Of a stretch of DNA of 23,193 nucleotides, positions 1 to 9,322 are shown in pieces. The stretch covers positions 1-23,193 of the forward strand of contig CAYVYP010000021.1 of the NCBI GenBank assembly GCA_964455975.1, read 5' to 3'. The notes beneath the pieces are model-generated. The model saw nothing but the letters and a program-made list of their open reading frames with translations. It did no database searches and was not told the DNA's origin. Source of the DNA: JAETTH01 sp964455975. GTDB taxonomy: Bacteria; Bacillota; Clostridia; TANB77; CAG-508. The position numbers and the translations under genes were made by a program. Positions within the stretch are counted from its first letter, which is position 1. Each line of letters starts with the position of its first letter.

Positions 1-81
<81 letters not shown>

Positions 82-131
82 TTGTTTTCCTCCTAAAAAA
101 ATCTTATACTATTGTTATATTATTTCTTTTC

Positions 132-159
132 AAGAACCCTCAGTCGCTTCGCGCCAGCT
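132..159. repeat. Dispersed 28-bp repeat, copy 1
   Basis: This 28-base block, with core CAGTCGCTTCGCGCCAGCT, is identical to segments at 20757-20784 and 21839-21866. It is far more GC-rich than its surroundings. Copies 1 and 3 lie just upstream of the promoter/RBS region of a pilin-like gene; copy 2 lies just downstream of the pilin-like gene. Repeats with this kind of core are, as I recall, common between genes of gut Firmicutes; no function is known to me. Confidence 0.85.
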
Positions 160-171
160 AATTAAATTTTA

Positions 172-193
172 GGGTCGTCGAGGACGCCGACCC
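172..193. repeat. GC-rich hairpin element
   Basis: GGGTCGTCG (172-180) and CGCCGACCC (185-193) form a 9-bp stem with one mismatch and a 4-base loop. On the minus strand it reads TGTAGGGGTCGGCGTCC, close to the motif at 22728-22745 and in the same relative place as the hairpin at 21936-21954. It is probably a member of a family of short intergenic palindromes. Confidence 0.6.
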
Positions 194-265
194 CTACATA
201 TATATTTTTTATTTTTATTTTCCTAATTTTCTACTACTTCTAAAGGAACTCTAAATTGGTTCTTT

Positions 266-322
266 TAATTAATCTATTATTTATATTTTACCTAATCTTT
301 TTATTTTTGGCAATAGGTTTTA
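266..322. repeat. Duplicated upstream block, copy 1
   Basis: This 57-base AT-rich block, ending TTTTTGGCAATAGGTTT, matches 21971-22027 with few differences and in the same orientation. Both copies lie upstream of a leftward pilin-like gene leader. With the 28-bp repeat and the identical RBS, it shows that the whole 5' flank of that gene (about 250 bases) is duplicated. Confidence 0.8.
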
Positions 323-354
323 TGAATTTTTATATTTTCCAATTATTACATTTA

Positions 355-3300
355 TTAGTATGTTACTTTTTCTTCTCCTACTATTTTTTTGAATTCTTCT
401 AATATTTCTGGTGTTAAATAAATACTTCCACATGGTTTTATTTGTTGATTATCTACTACTTGTACTGGTGTATTATTTTTTTCTCCATTAAAAGCTCTTA
501 TTGCCCCTCTTAATTTTGCTTTTACATTTTCTTCTAAATTTGTTATATCTATACTTAATGTTTTTTGCTCTTTTCCTGCAAAATTTGAAATACTATTTGC
601 TATAATTGTAACATCTGCATCTTCTCTAATACTTAATCTTCCTTCTACTAATACAACATTATCTACAGCTAAACTATCTCCTGCTTTTACATATGCGTTT
701 TCAAATACTATTACTTCTGCTTGTCCGTATAAATCTTCTATTGTTACAAATGCCATTATTTTATTATTTTTTGTATATTTCTTTTTAATTGAATTTATAA
801 TTCCTGCATATTTAACTGCTTGTCCATCTTGATATTCTGGCTTTTGATTTATATCTTCACTTTCTTCTTTTAATTCTAACATTTTCATTGTATTTATATT
901 TGTTTGTGATGCTATTTGCTCTCTTAATTTTTCAAGTGGATGTCCTGATATATAAATTCCAAGCATTTCTTTTTCCATCATTAAAATTTCTTTTTCTGTA
1001 AGTTCTGGTAAAATGGTAAAGTTATACTTAAATTCCTCTATATTTGATTTTTCTTCTGATGTACCTAAGTCGAACATTGTTACTTGTCCTTCATAGCTTT
1101 TTTTATTAGAGTTTGATATTGTATCTATTATATCTTCAAAAGAGGCTAAAAGAGTTGCTCTTGTTTCTTTAAATTCACTAAATACTCCTGCTTTTATTAA
1201 ACTTTCTATACATTTTCTATTTACTGCTTCTCCATTCATTCTTTCACAAAAATCTGTAAAACTCTCAAATTTTCCATTTTCTTTTCTTTCTTTGCAAATT
1301 GCATCTACTGCTGCTATTCCAACATTTTTTATTGTTCCTAGTCCAAATCTTATTTTCCCATTATCTACTGTAAATTTTGTATAACTTTTATTTATATCTG
1401 GCTCTAATATTTCTATATTTAATTTTTTACATTCATCTATATATGCTGGTACTTTATCCAAATTTCCTAAAAAGCTATTTAATGTTGCTGCCATAAATTC
1501 TTCTTTATAATATGCTTTTAGATATGCTGTTCTATATGATATTACTGCATATGCAGCAGCATGTGATTTATTAAATGCATATTTTGCAAATTCTGCCATT
1601 TCATCAAATATTTTATTTGCAGATTTTTCGTCTATTCCATTTCTTACACATCCTGGAATTATTATATTTCCATTTTCATCTTCTTGTCCATGTATAAAAT
1701 ATCCTCTTTCTTTTGCCATTACATCTAGCTTCTTTTTACCCATTGCTCTTCTTACTAAATCTGCTCTACCTAAAGAATACCCCGCTAAATCTCTTACTAT
1801 TTGCATAACTTGTTCTTGGTATACCATACATCCATATGTTACATTTAATATTGGCTCTAGGCTAGGATGTGTATATTCGTTATGTCCTGGATTTAATTTT
1901 CCTCTTATATATCTTGGTATTTGATCCATTGGTCCTGGTCTATAAAGTGATACACCAGCTATTATATCTTCTAAACAATCTGGTTTTAACTCCTTCATAA
2001 AATTTGTCATACCTTGGCTTTCAAATTGGAATATTCCCATGGATTTTCCGTTCTTGCCATAGTTTATATACTTTTGGGTCATTCATATCTTTATCAAATT
2101 CTACATTTATTCCTCTACAATATTTTACTAAATTTATTGCATCTTGAATAACAGTAAGAGTACGAAGTCCTAAAAAGTCCATCTTTAAAAGTCCTAGTTC
2201 TTCTAATGTTGTCATTATAAATTGTGTTGAAATTTGTCCTTCTCTTACATAAAGTGGCACATATGTATCTACTGGGTCTTTAGTAATAACGACTCCGCAA
2301 GCATGTGTTGATGCCTGACGAGGCATTCCTTCTAAAGACATTGCAATATCTAATAATTTTTTTGTTTCTTCACTATCTTCATAAATCATACTTAATTCTT
2401 TATTTTGTTCTAATGCTTTTGCAATTGTTATATGGATTTCATTTGGTATCATTTTTGCAAGTTTATCACATTCTGCATATGGAAAATCTAATGCTCTACC
2501 TACATCACGAATAACCATTCTAGCAGACATTGTACCAAATGTTATAATTTGTGAAACATGGTCTGGTCCATATTTTCTTGCTACATAATCTATAACTTCT
2601 TGTCTTCTTTCATAACAGAAGTCAACATCAAAATCTGGCATACTTATTCTTTCTGGATTTAAAAACCTTTCAAAAATAAGTCCATATTTTATAGGGTCTA
2701 TATCTGTAATTTCTACTGCATATGCAACAATTGAACCAGCTCCTGAACCACGTCCTGGTCCTACTGGAATTCCATTTTCTTTTGCATAGTGAATAAAGTC
2801 CCAAACAATAAGAAAATAGTCTACATATCCCATTTTATTTATAACACTAAGTTCATATTCTACTCTTTGTTTTAGCTCTTGTGATAAATTTTCTCCATAT
2901 CTTTTTTTCATTCCATCATCACATAATTTTTTCAAATAATCATAATGTGAGCTATATTCTTCTGGAACATCATAATTAGGAAGTATAGTGTTTCCAAATT
3001 CAAAATCTACATTACATTTTTCAGCTATTTTTACTGTGTTTTCTATTGCTTCTGGAATTCCAGAGAAAAATTCTTTCATTTCTTCTGGTGATTTTATATA
3101 AAAATCATCTGTTTCAAAACGCATTCTGTCTGTATCACTCATCTTTTTACCTGTTTGAATACAAAGTAAAACCTCATGATTATAGCTATCTTCTTGTTTT
3201 AAATAATGTGCATCATTTGTAGCAACAAGCGGAATATTTAGCTTTCTTGATAATTCTACTAATTTTTGATTTACTAAAGCTTGCTCTTTTAAATGATTTG

Positions 3301-3826
3301 CTTGAACTTCTAAATAATAGTCTTCTCCAAATAAATTTTTATGCCAAATAGCAATTTTCTCTGCTTCTTCCATATTTCCATTAATAATTGCTTGAGGTAT
3401 ACTTCCACCAATACAAGCACTTTGGCAAACTAAACCTTCATGATATTTTTCCAAAGTTTCTAAATCTATACGTGGTTTATAGTAATAGCCATCAACAAAA
3501 CCAATAGAAACCAATTTACTTAAATTTCTATATCCTATTTCATTTTTTGCAAGTAATATTAGATGATTATATTTATTATCTATATTAGGATCTTTATCAA
3601 ACCTTGAACGAGGAGCTACATAAACTTCACAACCAATAATAGGTTTTATACCCTCTTTTTTACATGCTTTATAAAAATCTATTACACCATACATAACCCC
3701 ATGGTCAGTAAGAGCAATAGAATCCATTCCTAATTCCTTTGCTCTTTTAGGTAAATCTTTTATTCTATTAGCCCCATCTAGTAAACTAAACTCGCTATGC
3801 ACATGTAAGTGTACAAACTCTCCCAT
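355..3826 (-). CDS. dnaE: DNA polymerase III subunit alpha (DnaE), +1 frameshift at CGG
   Basis: This is the catalytic subunit of the replicative C-family DNA polymerase. ATG 3826 is chosen because GGAGG lies just upstream at 3831-3835 and the protein then starts MGEFVHLHVHSEFSLLDG, the usual PHP-domain opening; the frame continues further upstream without similarity. Visible features are the PHP histidines (HLHVHSE, residues 6-12), catalytic PDFDVDF (397-403), the third catalytic Asp in KMDFLGL (D550), and a C-terminal OB fold. The zero frame ends at 2021, but the family continues in the +1 frame. After Glu592 (GAA, 2053-2051) the next codon is CGG (2050-2048). Skipping its C gives EGKSMGIFQFESQGM, the expected conserved segment, and a 1156-residue protein of normal length. 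It is a real gene; whether the shift is biological or an error is open. Confidence 0.93.
2048..2050 (-). other. dnaE: Frameshift site in dnaE (in-frame CGG)
   Basis: The coding strand reads CAA GAA CGG AAA ATC CAT in the zero frame, which soon meets a stop (2023-2021). It reads GAA (C) GGA AAA TCC ATG in the corrected frame. The residue gained is Gly in the EGK segment before GIFQFES, a place where bacterial DnaE proteins commonly carry Gly. The context is the same as at the asd frameshift (18178-18180). Confidence 0.85.
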
Positions 3827-3840
3827 TTTTCCTCCACTTG

Positions 3841-3910
3841 TCCAATTAAGTCCAATTGGGGACAGTCCCCAAATGGACATTTTGTCCCATTTGGGACACT
3901 TCTTAATTGA
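3841..3910. repeat. Imperfect palindromic intergenic element upstream of dnaE
   Basis: Outer arms TCCAATTAAG (3841-3850) and CTTAATTGA (3902-3910) enclose two hairpin options: TTGGGGACAGTCCCCAA, and CCAAATGG paired with CCATTTGG. The element ends a few bases before the dnaE RBS, so it would lie in the dnaE leader. Its GGGGACAG and TGTCCC motifs recur at 4985-5037, suggesting a mobile or dispersed palindrome family rather than a dnaE-specific regulator. Confidence 0.6.
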
Positions 3911-4005
3911 CCTCTTTTTTTCTGAACATATTATATTACATTTTTTTATAAAAAGCAAAAGAAAAAATAGCTAATAAAATATTAACTACTTTTTCTTGAG
4001 AAATT

Positions 4006-4293
4006 TTATTGTATTTCTCTTTGATGCTTTTTTGCATACTGATACTTAAGAAATTTAATTCTTGCGTATAGTCTTACATCGGATTTATTTGTTAAATTCC
4101 ATAACCCTATAGTCTTTACTATTACATACAAATCATCGTCATATATCTGAATACTACTTACAAATTTTCTAACAGTACCTTCTGCTATTGAAAATTCTTC
4201 AGCAGTTTCTTCTATTGTATGATTTTCAGCTATAAACATTCCAATTTGTAATGTAAAGTTTTTATGATCTGTTGCATATTGCCGATGGTGCAT
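4006..4293 (-). CDS. SpoIIID-like sporulation transcriptional regulator
   Basis: This is a 95-residue DNA-binding protein. Residues about 13-38 (FTLQIGMFIAEN then TIEETAEEFSIAEGTVRKF) match the SpoIIID pattern of an N-terminal helix followed by a helix-turn-helix. A basic tail (IKFLKYQYAKK) resembles the SpoIIID C-terminus. SpoIIID controls mother-cell gene expression during sporulation in Bacillus and Clostridium. The middle (residues 39-75) diverges from typical members, so this may be a paralogue. ATG 4293 is fixed by AGGAGG eight bases upstream. Codon 4 is CGG, almost unused elsewhere here; a +1 shift at it would run to an early stop, so it must be read in frame to give the domain. It has its own promoter and follows trmR on the same strand. 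Confidence 0.6.
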   Translation of the reverse strand: MHHRQYATDHKNFTLQIGMFIAENHTIEETAEEFSIAEGTVRKFVSSIQIYDDDLYVIVKTIGLWNLTNKSDVRLYARIKFLKYQYAKKHQREIQ

Positions 4294-4324
4294 AAAATCG
4301 CCTCCTAAAATTTTTTATAAACCT

Positions 4325-4353
4325 ATTATAACACTTTTTCTTTGTTTTGTCGA
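4325..4353 (-). promoter_or_regulatory. Sigma-A-type promoter of the SpoIIID-like gene
   Basis: On the minus strand TCGACA (4353-4348) and TATAAT (4330-4325) are 17 bases apart. The -10 box is consensus and the -35 box has one mismatch to TTGACA. It lies between the methyltransferase stop and the regulator start. Confidence 0.6.
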
Positions 4354-4369
4354 ATTTTGTCTTTTTTAG

Positions 4370-4957
4370 TTATTTTAATTTTGTTATTGCTAGTCCGTCT
4401 CCTACTTCTAAAATTTGTGTTTCTAATTTTTCATTTTCTGTTGTTTCTTTTATATATTGTCTTAAATGTGTCACTGCTGTGCGTTGTTTATGTAAGTTAT
4501 AATCGCTCATTACATATCCCTTATATAAAATATTATCTGCGAAAATTATTCCATCTTGTTTTAACATTCTTAAAGCTTCATTTAAGAAAAATGGATATTT
4601 TCCTTTTGCTGCATCTATAAAAACTACATCATATTTTTCATTTAAGGTTGGAAGAATTTCTACTGCATCACCTTCATAAATATTTATTTTATTTTGTACT
4701 TCTGTTTTTATAATATTTTGTTTTGCTTCTAATACTCTATTTTCATCTCTTTCAATTGTATCTATTTTTCCATTTTCGCTTAAATATTCTGAAAAACAAA
4801 TTGCTGAATAACCAACTGCTGTACCTATTTCTAGTATTTTTTCTGGTTTTTTCTCTTTTAAAATATTTGATATTACTTCTAATGTATCATCCATTATTAT
4901 TGGTATATGTTCTTCTAATGCTTTTTGTTTTATTTTTTTTAATTCTAGCTTGTTCAT
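4370..4957 (-). CDS. SAM-dependent O-methyltransferase, TrmR/YrrM type
   Basis: A 195-residue class I methyltransferase of the O-methyltransferase family 3 fold. Motif I is ILEIGTAVGYS (residues 41-51), the acidic residue ending strand 2 is in TIERDE (67-72), and IDAAKGKY (114-121) is the signature with the metal-binding Asp; ADNIL follows as in the family. In Bacillus subtilis the closest type, TrmR (YrrM), methylates 5-hydroxyuridine at the wobble position of tRNA. Catechol-type substrates in relatives make the exact target uncertain. It lies between typA and the SpoIIID-like gene on the same strand; a repeat separates it from typA. The start has GGAG upstream. Confidence 0.8.
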   Translation of the reverse strand: MNKLELKKIKQKALEEHIPIIMDDTLEVISNILKEKKPEKILEIGTAVGYSAICFSEYLSENGKIDTIERDENRVLEAKQNIIKTEVQNKINIYEGDAVEILPTLNEKYDVVFIDAAKGKYPFFLNEALRMLKQDGIIFADNILYKGYVMSDYNLHKQRTAVTHLRQYIKETTENEKLETQILEVGDGLAITKLK

Positions 4958-4984
4958 TTATTTTCTCCTAACATTAATTTAAAA

Positions 4985-5037
4985 TTGGAGACTTGCTCCA
5001 AGTGTGACATTTTTGTCGCAGTGGAACCTGTCCCCAA
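4985..5037. repeat. Palindromic intergenic element between typA and trmR
   Basis: TTGGAG and CTCCAA (4985-5001) form one hairpin, and TGTGACA with TGTCGCA around a T-rich loop forms another. The TGTCCCCAAA end matches motifs in the element at 3841-3910. It directly follows the typA stop and could also stop or slow transcription, but there is no clear T-run. Confidence 0.5.
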
Positions 5038-5042
5038 ATAAA

Positions 5043-6854
5043 TTATCTTCTTGCCATTCTTTCTCTTGTTTTTGTATCTAATATTTTCTTTCTTAATCTT
5101 ATTGATTTTGGTGTTACTTCTACTAGTTCATCTTCTGCTATAAATTCTATTGCTTTTTCTAATGAAAATTCTATTGGTGGCACTAAACGAAGTGCATCGT
5201 CTGCTCCTGATGATCTTGTATTTGTTAAATGTTTTTCTTTACATACATTTATTGTTAAATCTTCATTTCTTGAATTTAATCCAACTACCATTCCTTCATA
5301 TACTTCTACACCTGCTCCTATAAACAATTCTCCTCTTTCTTGAGCATTGTATAATCCGTATGTTATAGATGTTCCAGCTTCAAATGCTACTATTGTTCCT
5401 CTTGTTCTTGATTGAATTTCTCCTTTATATGGTTCATAACAATCAAATATGCTGTTCATTGTTCCTGTTCCTTTTGTATCTGTCATAAATTCTGTTCTAT
5501 ATCCAATTATTCCTCTTGCTGGTATTTTAAATTCTATTTTTGTATGTCCTTCTTCTGCTGGCTCCATGTTTACCATTTCGCCTTTTCTTCTTCCTAATTT
5601 CTCAATAACATTTCCTATTGCTTCATCTGGTACATTTACAACAAGTCTTTCCATTGGTTCAGATTTAACTCCGTCTATCTCTTTTATAATAACTTTAGGC
5701 CTAGATACTAAAAGTTCAAATCCTTCTCTTCTCATTGTTTCTATTAAAACTGATAAGTGTAATTCTCCACGTCCTGAAACCTCAAAGCTTTCTGCTCTAT
5801 CTGTTTCTTTTACTCTTAAACTTACATTTCTTTCTAATTCTTTAAATAGTCTATCTCTAATATGTCTTGATGTAATATATTTTCCTTCTTTTCCTGCTAA
5901 AGGTCCATCATTTACACTAAATGTCATTGAAACTGTTGGTTCATCTATATCTGCAAATGGTATTTTTTCTGGATTTGCTGGGTCACATATTGTGTCTCCA
6001 ATATTGATATCTGAAATTCCTGAAATTTCTACAATATCTCCTGCTTTTACTTCTTCAACTTCAACTTTTTTAAGTCCTATATAAGTAAATAATTTTGCTA
6101 CTTTTCCAGTTACTATTTTTTCTTCTTTTTGACATACAACTATTTGCATTCCAACTTTTATTGTTCCTCTTTCAATTCTTCCTACTGCTAATCTTCCTAA
6201 ATAATCATCATAATCTATATTAGAAATTAACATTTGCATTGTTCCATCTTCATCACATACTGGTGGATTAATTTTTTCTATAATAGTTTCAAATATGCAA
6301 GAAACATTATCTGATTCTTCTTCTAAATTCATTTTAGCTAAACCATTTTTAGCTGATGCATATATAACTGGAAAGTCTAATTGGTCATCATTTGCTCCAA
6401 GTTCTATAAATAAGTCTAAAACTTCATCAACAACTTTAGATGGATTTGAACCTGGTCTGTCTATTTTATTAATTACTACTATTGGTTTTAAATTAAGTGC
6501 TAATGCTTTTTTTAGAACTTCTCTTGTTTGAGGCATAGCTCCTTCAAATGCATCTACTAATAGTAAAACACCGTCTACCATTTTTAAAACACGTTCAACT
6601 TCTCCTCCGAAATCAGCATGTCCAGGAGTATCTACTATATTTATTTTTACTCCATTATACATTACAGATGTATTTTTAGAAAGAATTGTAATTCCTCTTT
6701 CTTTTTCTATATCATTAGAGTCCATTACTCTTTCTTGTAATTGTTCATTATCTCTAAATACATGGCTTTGTCTTAAAAGTGCATCCACTAATGTTGTCTT
6801 ACCATGGTCAACGTGTGCTATTATTGCTACATTTCTTATGTTTTTATTATTCAT
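5043..6854 (-). CDS. typA: Ribosome-associated GTPase TypA/BipA
   Basis: A 603-residue translational GTPase, the usual family length. It binds the 70S ribosome in an EF-G-like way and aids ribosome assembly and growth under stress. GTPase motifs are G1 AHVDHGKT (13-20), G2 ERGITI (52-57), G3 DTPGH (75-79) and G4 NKID (129-132). Domain II and the EF-G-like domains III and V follow, then the BipA-specific C-terminal domain ending in KKILDTKTRERMARR. ATG 6854 has a GGGG-type RBS. The gene is separated from the upstream cmk-plsC fusion by a terminator hairpin, so it probably has its own promoter. Confidence 0.96.
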   Translation of the reverse strand: MNNKNIRNVAIIAHVDHGKTTLVDALLRQSHVFRDNEQLQERVMDSNDIEKERGITILSKNTSVMYNGVKINIVDTPGHADFGGEVERVLKMVDGVLLLVDAFEGAMPQTREVLKKALALNLKPIVVINKIDRPGSNPSKVVDEVLDLFIELGANDDQLDFPVIYASAKNGLAKMNLEEESDNVSCIFETIIEKINPPVCDEDGTMQMLISNIDYDDYLGRLAVGRIERGTIKVGMQIVVCQKEEKIVTGKVAKLFTYIGLKKVEVEEVKAGDIVEISGISDINIGDTICDPANPEKIPFADIDEPTVSMTFSVNDGPLAGKEGKYITSRHIRDRLFKELERNVSLRVKETDRAESFEVSGRGELHLSVLIETMRREGFELLVSRPKVIIKEIDGVKSEPMERLVVNVPDEAIGNVIEKLGRRKGEMVNMEPAEEGHTKIEFKIPARGIIGYRTEFMTDTKGTGTMNSIFDCYEPYKGEIQSRTRGTIVAFEAGTSITYGLYNAQERGELFIGAGVEVYEGMVVGLNSRNEDLTINVCKEKHLTNTRSSGADDALRLVPPIEFSLEKAIEFIAEDELVEVTPKSIRLRKKILDTKTRERMARR

Positions 6855-6900
6855 TTTAATTACCCCTTATTAAATAGATTCCGTTTTTTAAAATTATAAA

Positions 6901-6937
6901 GCGCTTTTCAAATAAGCTTGAAGTATTTGAAAAACGC
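6901..6937 (-). terminator. Terminator hairpin after the cmk-plsC fusion
   Basis: GCGCTTTTCAAATA (6901-6914) pairs with TATTTGAAAAACGC (6924-6937) with one interruption. On the minus strand it is followed by a T-rich run (TTTATAATTTT), and it lies between the cmk-plsC stop and typA. Confidence 0.7.
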
Positions 6938-6964
6938 CCCTTAAAACTCGCACTCTATTATATC

Positions 6965-8356
6965 TTAATTTTTTTTATTTGTCAACATAATAATATTATC
7001 CATTATTATTCTACTTACTTTATCTAATTCTTCTTTATCTGGCGCCTTTTCTTTTGTTTTTTCAAATACTAAAGGTTTTCCATAAATTATTGTAACTTTA
7101 GTAAATGGTTTAAAATTTCCTTGTATTCCACATGGTATTACTGGTGAGCCAGTTCTTAATGATAAAAATGCTGCTCCATTTTTTAATTTTCCAGTTTTAA
7201 CAATTCCTTTTCTTGTTCCTTCTGGGAAAAGACCTAAAACTTCTCCATTTTTTAAAAGTTTTAATGTTCTTTTCATGAATTCCATATCTTGTTGCCCTCT
7301 TTTAACTGGTATAACATCAAATAAACGTCCTAGCCAGCATAAAATTGGATTATCAAATAAATCATCTTTTCCTACAAAATTTACTTTTCTTTTACATGCA
7401 GTAACTAATCCAACTGCATCTAAATAATTCACATGATTTGGGCAAATTATGCATGCTCCTTCTTGTGGAATATTTTGGGCTCCTATTATTTCTATTCTAT
7501 ATACAATTTTGTATAGTCCATGTAATATTGCTTTAACTATCTTTCTTTCAAATAATTTCCATTTTGTATCTGGTCTTAAAGCATATATGTCTTTTTTTCT
7601 ATTTTTTCTTTTTAATCTTTCTTTTTTTATACATGTTTCTAATTCCTTATTTTTTTTTTCTTCTATACCTAACTGCATTTTTACATCTTCTGGCATCTTT
7701 TCTAATATTATATCTTCTACTGCTTTAACATTTGCTTCTATACTTAAATTTGTAGTATCTAGAAATACTGCATCATCTGCTTGTTTTAGGGCTCCTATTT
7801 CTTTTGCTTTATCATTTTCATCTCTTGAAATTATATTTTTTAAAACTTCTTCATAGCTCATTTCTATACCTTTTTCTTTATTTTGCTCAAATCTTCTTTT
7901 AGCTCTTACTTCTAAATCTGCATCCATATATATTTTAACGTCTGCATTTGGAAATACATATGTACCAATATCTCTACCTTCCATTATTACATTTTTACCT
8001 TCTGCTAATTTTCTTTGAAGGTCAACCATTTTAAATCTTACTTCTTTTATACTAGATACTGGTGATACAAATGAGCTTACTTCTTTTGAGCGTATTTTTT
8101 CTGTGACATTTTTTCCATTTAAAAATACTAACTGTTGTCCATTTTCATTTTTAAATTCAATATCTATTTTTTCTAATAGTTCTTTTATTTTATCTAATTG
8201 TTCTAGTTTTATATTTTCTTCAAGCATTGCTGTAGCAACACATCTATATGTTGCTCCTGTATCTACATTTACTAATCCTAATTTTTTAGTTAAGCTTTCT
8301 GTTACTGTACCTTTTCCTGTTCCTGCTGGTCCATCTATTGCTACTATAAAAGACAT
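6965..8356 (-). CDS. Cytidylate kinase fused to a PlsC-type acyltransferase
   Basis: A 463-residue fusion. Residues 1-~222 are a complete CMP kinase (CMP/dCMP to CDP/dCDP): P-loop GPAGTGKGT (9-17), EGRDIGT (126-132) and FPNADVKIYMDA (135-146). After a highly charged linker (~223-262), residues ~270-463 are a 1-acyl-glycerol-3-phosphate acyltransferase: HX4D motif NHVNYLD (H308, D313), VIPVKRG (348-354), FPEGTR (377-382) and VIPCGI (406-411). The second half would make phosphatidic acid at the membrane. cmk and plsC are often adjacent in Clostridia, so fusion by loss of a stop is plausible; no frameshift signal is seen at the joint. It starts 12 bases after the P-loop/Asp23 gene, so the two are probably cotranscribed. 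Confidence 0.93.
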   Translation of the reverse strand: MSFIVAIDGPAGTGKGTVTESLTKKLGLVNVDTGATYRCVATAMLEENIKLEQLDKIKELLEKIDIEFKNENGQQLVFLNGKNVTEKIRSKEVSSFVSPVSSIKEVRFKMVDLQRKLAEGKNVIMEGRDIGTYVFPNADVKIYMDADLEVRAKRRFEQNKEKGIEMSYEEVLKNIISRDENDKAKEIGALKQADDAVFLDTTNLSIEANVKAVEDIILEKMPEDVKMQLGIEEKKNKELETCIKKERLKRKNRKKDIYALRPDTKWKLFERKIVKAILHGLYKIVYRIEIIGAQNIPQEGACIICPNHVNYLDAVGLVTACKRKVNFVGKDDLFDNPILCWLGRLFDVIPVKRGQQDMEFMKRTLKLLKNGEVLGLFPEGTRKGIVKTGKLKNGAAFLSLRTGSPVIPCGIQGNFKPFTKVTIIYGKPLVFEKTKEKAPDKEELDKVSRIIMDNIIMLTNKKN

Positions 8357-8368
8357 TTTTTATTCCTC

Positions 8369-9211
8369 CTATTTATTTTCTTCTATATAAATTCCTTTTG
8401 CTAAAATTTCTAATTTTTGTACATTCATTGCTGTTAGATTTTCTATTTCCTTTATGCTTTTTTGTTTAAATTCTTTCATTGCTTCTACTACATTACATCC
8501 ATATACAACAATTACTTCAACATATATATTAGGACCTAATTCTGAATTATCTACTCTTAATTTAGTTACTTTGTGTATTGCTTTTGTTTTTCCTACTAGA
8601 TATTCTAATATTTGTCTAAATACATTATCTGATATTGTAAAATTTCCTAAATAACTAAATGTTGGTCTTATAATTGATTTTTCTGCTATATATGGTGTGC
8701 TACCTTTTCCTTTTGATTTAAATATTTGAAGTGGGTCTAATAAATATCCTGAAAAATCTTTTTTTATTTCAAACGTTGGAACTGGAATAACATGTTTTCC
8801 TTGAGTTTCTCTTATTCTTCTTGCTGTTTTCATTTCATCATCAGTAGCTACTTCATTTATATATACTGTTTTTTCTATTTTAGGTAATCCTAAATTTTCT
8901 ACTATTTTTTGCACCATATTATCAGAAGTACCAAGTATTAATATTCCATCAGGTTTATACTTTTTAAAGGCTTTTTTTATTTCTTGTTTTTCTTCTTCTC
9001 TTAAAAATAATGCATGTTTTACAGTTTCTATTTTAGTAGGTGCTTTTTTTGCTGAATTTCCTGCTATAACTTCATTATCTTTTATTAAAAGTCCATCATC
9101 TATAATATAATTTATATTATTTTCTCCTGCTACCATTTGTGCTCTATAACTTTTTCCTGTTCCAGATGGTCCAACAAAAGCCATTACTTTCATTTTTTTA
9201 TCAAAAATCAT
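8369..9211 (-). CDS. P-loop NTPase fused to an Asp23/Gls24-like domain
   Basis: A 280-residue protein. Walker A is GPSGTGKS (14-21), after a strand KVMAFV. The N-terminal ~180 residues look like a small nucleotide-binding domain, with IIDDG and ILILGTSDN as likely strand ends. The C-terminal part (~187-277: FSYLGNFTISDNVFRQILEY, then IYVEVIVVYG and further on LEILAKGIYI) has the layout of the Asp23/Gls24 (YloU) family linked to envelope stress. A precise function is not known to me. ATG 9211 has AGGAG seven bases upstream; an internal ATG (M7) is a less likely alternative. It is upstream of, and coupled to, cmk-plsC. Confidence 0.7.
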   Translation of the reverse strand: MIFDKKMKVMAFVGPSGTGKSYRAQMVAGENNINYIIDDGLLIKDNEVIAGNSAKKAPTKIETVKHALFLREEEKQEIKKAFKKYKPDGILILGTSDNMVQKIVENLGLPKIEKTVYINEVATDDEMKTARRIRETQGKHVIPVPTFEIKKDFSGYLLDPLQIFKSKGKGSTPYIAEKSIIRPTFSYLGNFTISDNVFRQILEYLVGKTKAIHKVTKLRVDNSELGPNIYVEVIVVYGCNVVEAMKEFKQKSIKEIENLTAMNVQKLEILAKGIYIEENK

Positions 9212-9282
9212 TTATGTCTCCTTTTGCACTTTTTACTATATTACATATTATATACTAAATAGTAAAATAATTCTAGTTTTAT

Positions 9283-9312
9283 TAAAAAAAATGTAAGTTA
9301 TCAAACTTACAT
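9283..9312 (-). terminator. Intrinsic terminator of the glycosyltransferase gene
   Basis: ATGTAAGTT (9291-9299) and AACTTACAT (9304-9312) form a perfect 9-bp stem with a 4-base loop. On the minus strand it is followed by a run of seven or more Ts (A-run at 9284-9290). It lies directly after the glycosyltransferase stop. Confidence 0.88.
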
Positions 9313-9322
9313 TTTTTATTTT

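Noticed and set aside
355..3826. Two-gene dnaE as a split polymerase with an intein, as in cyanobacteria
   Set aside because: No intein motifs are present. The two frames overlap and join residue by residue after removal of one base.
5449..6084. Long plus-strand open frame opposite typA
   Set aside because: It lies fully inside typA on the other strand, has no ribosome binding site, and its composition is the complement of a well-conserved gene.
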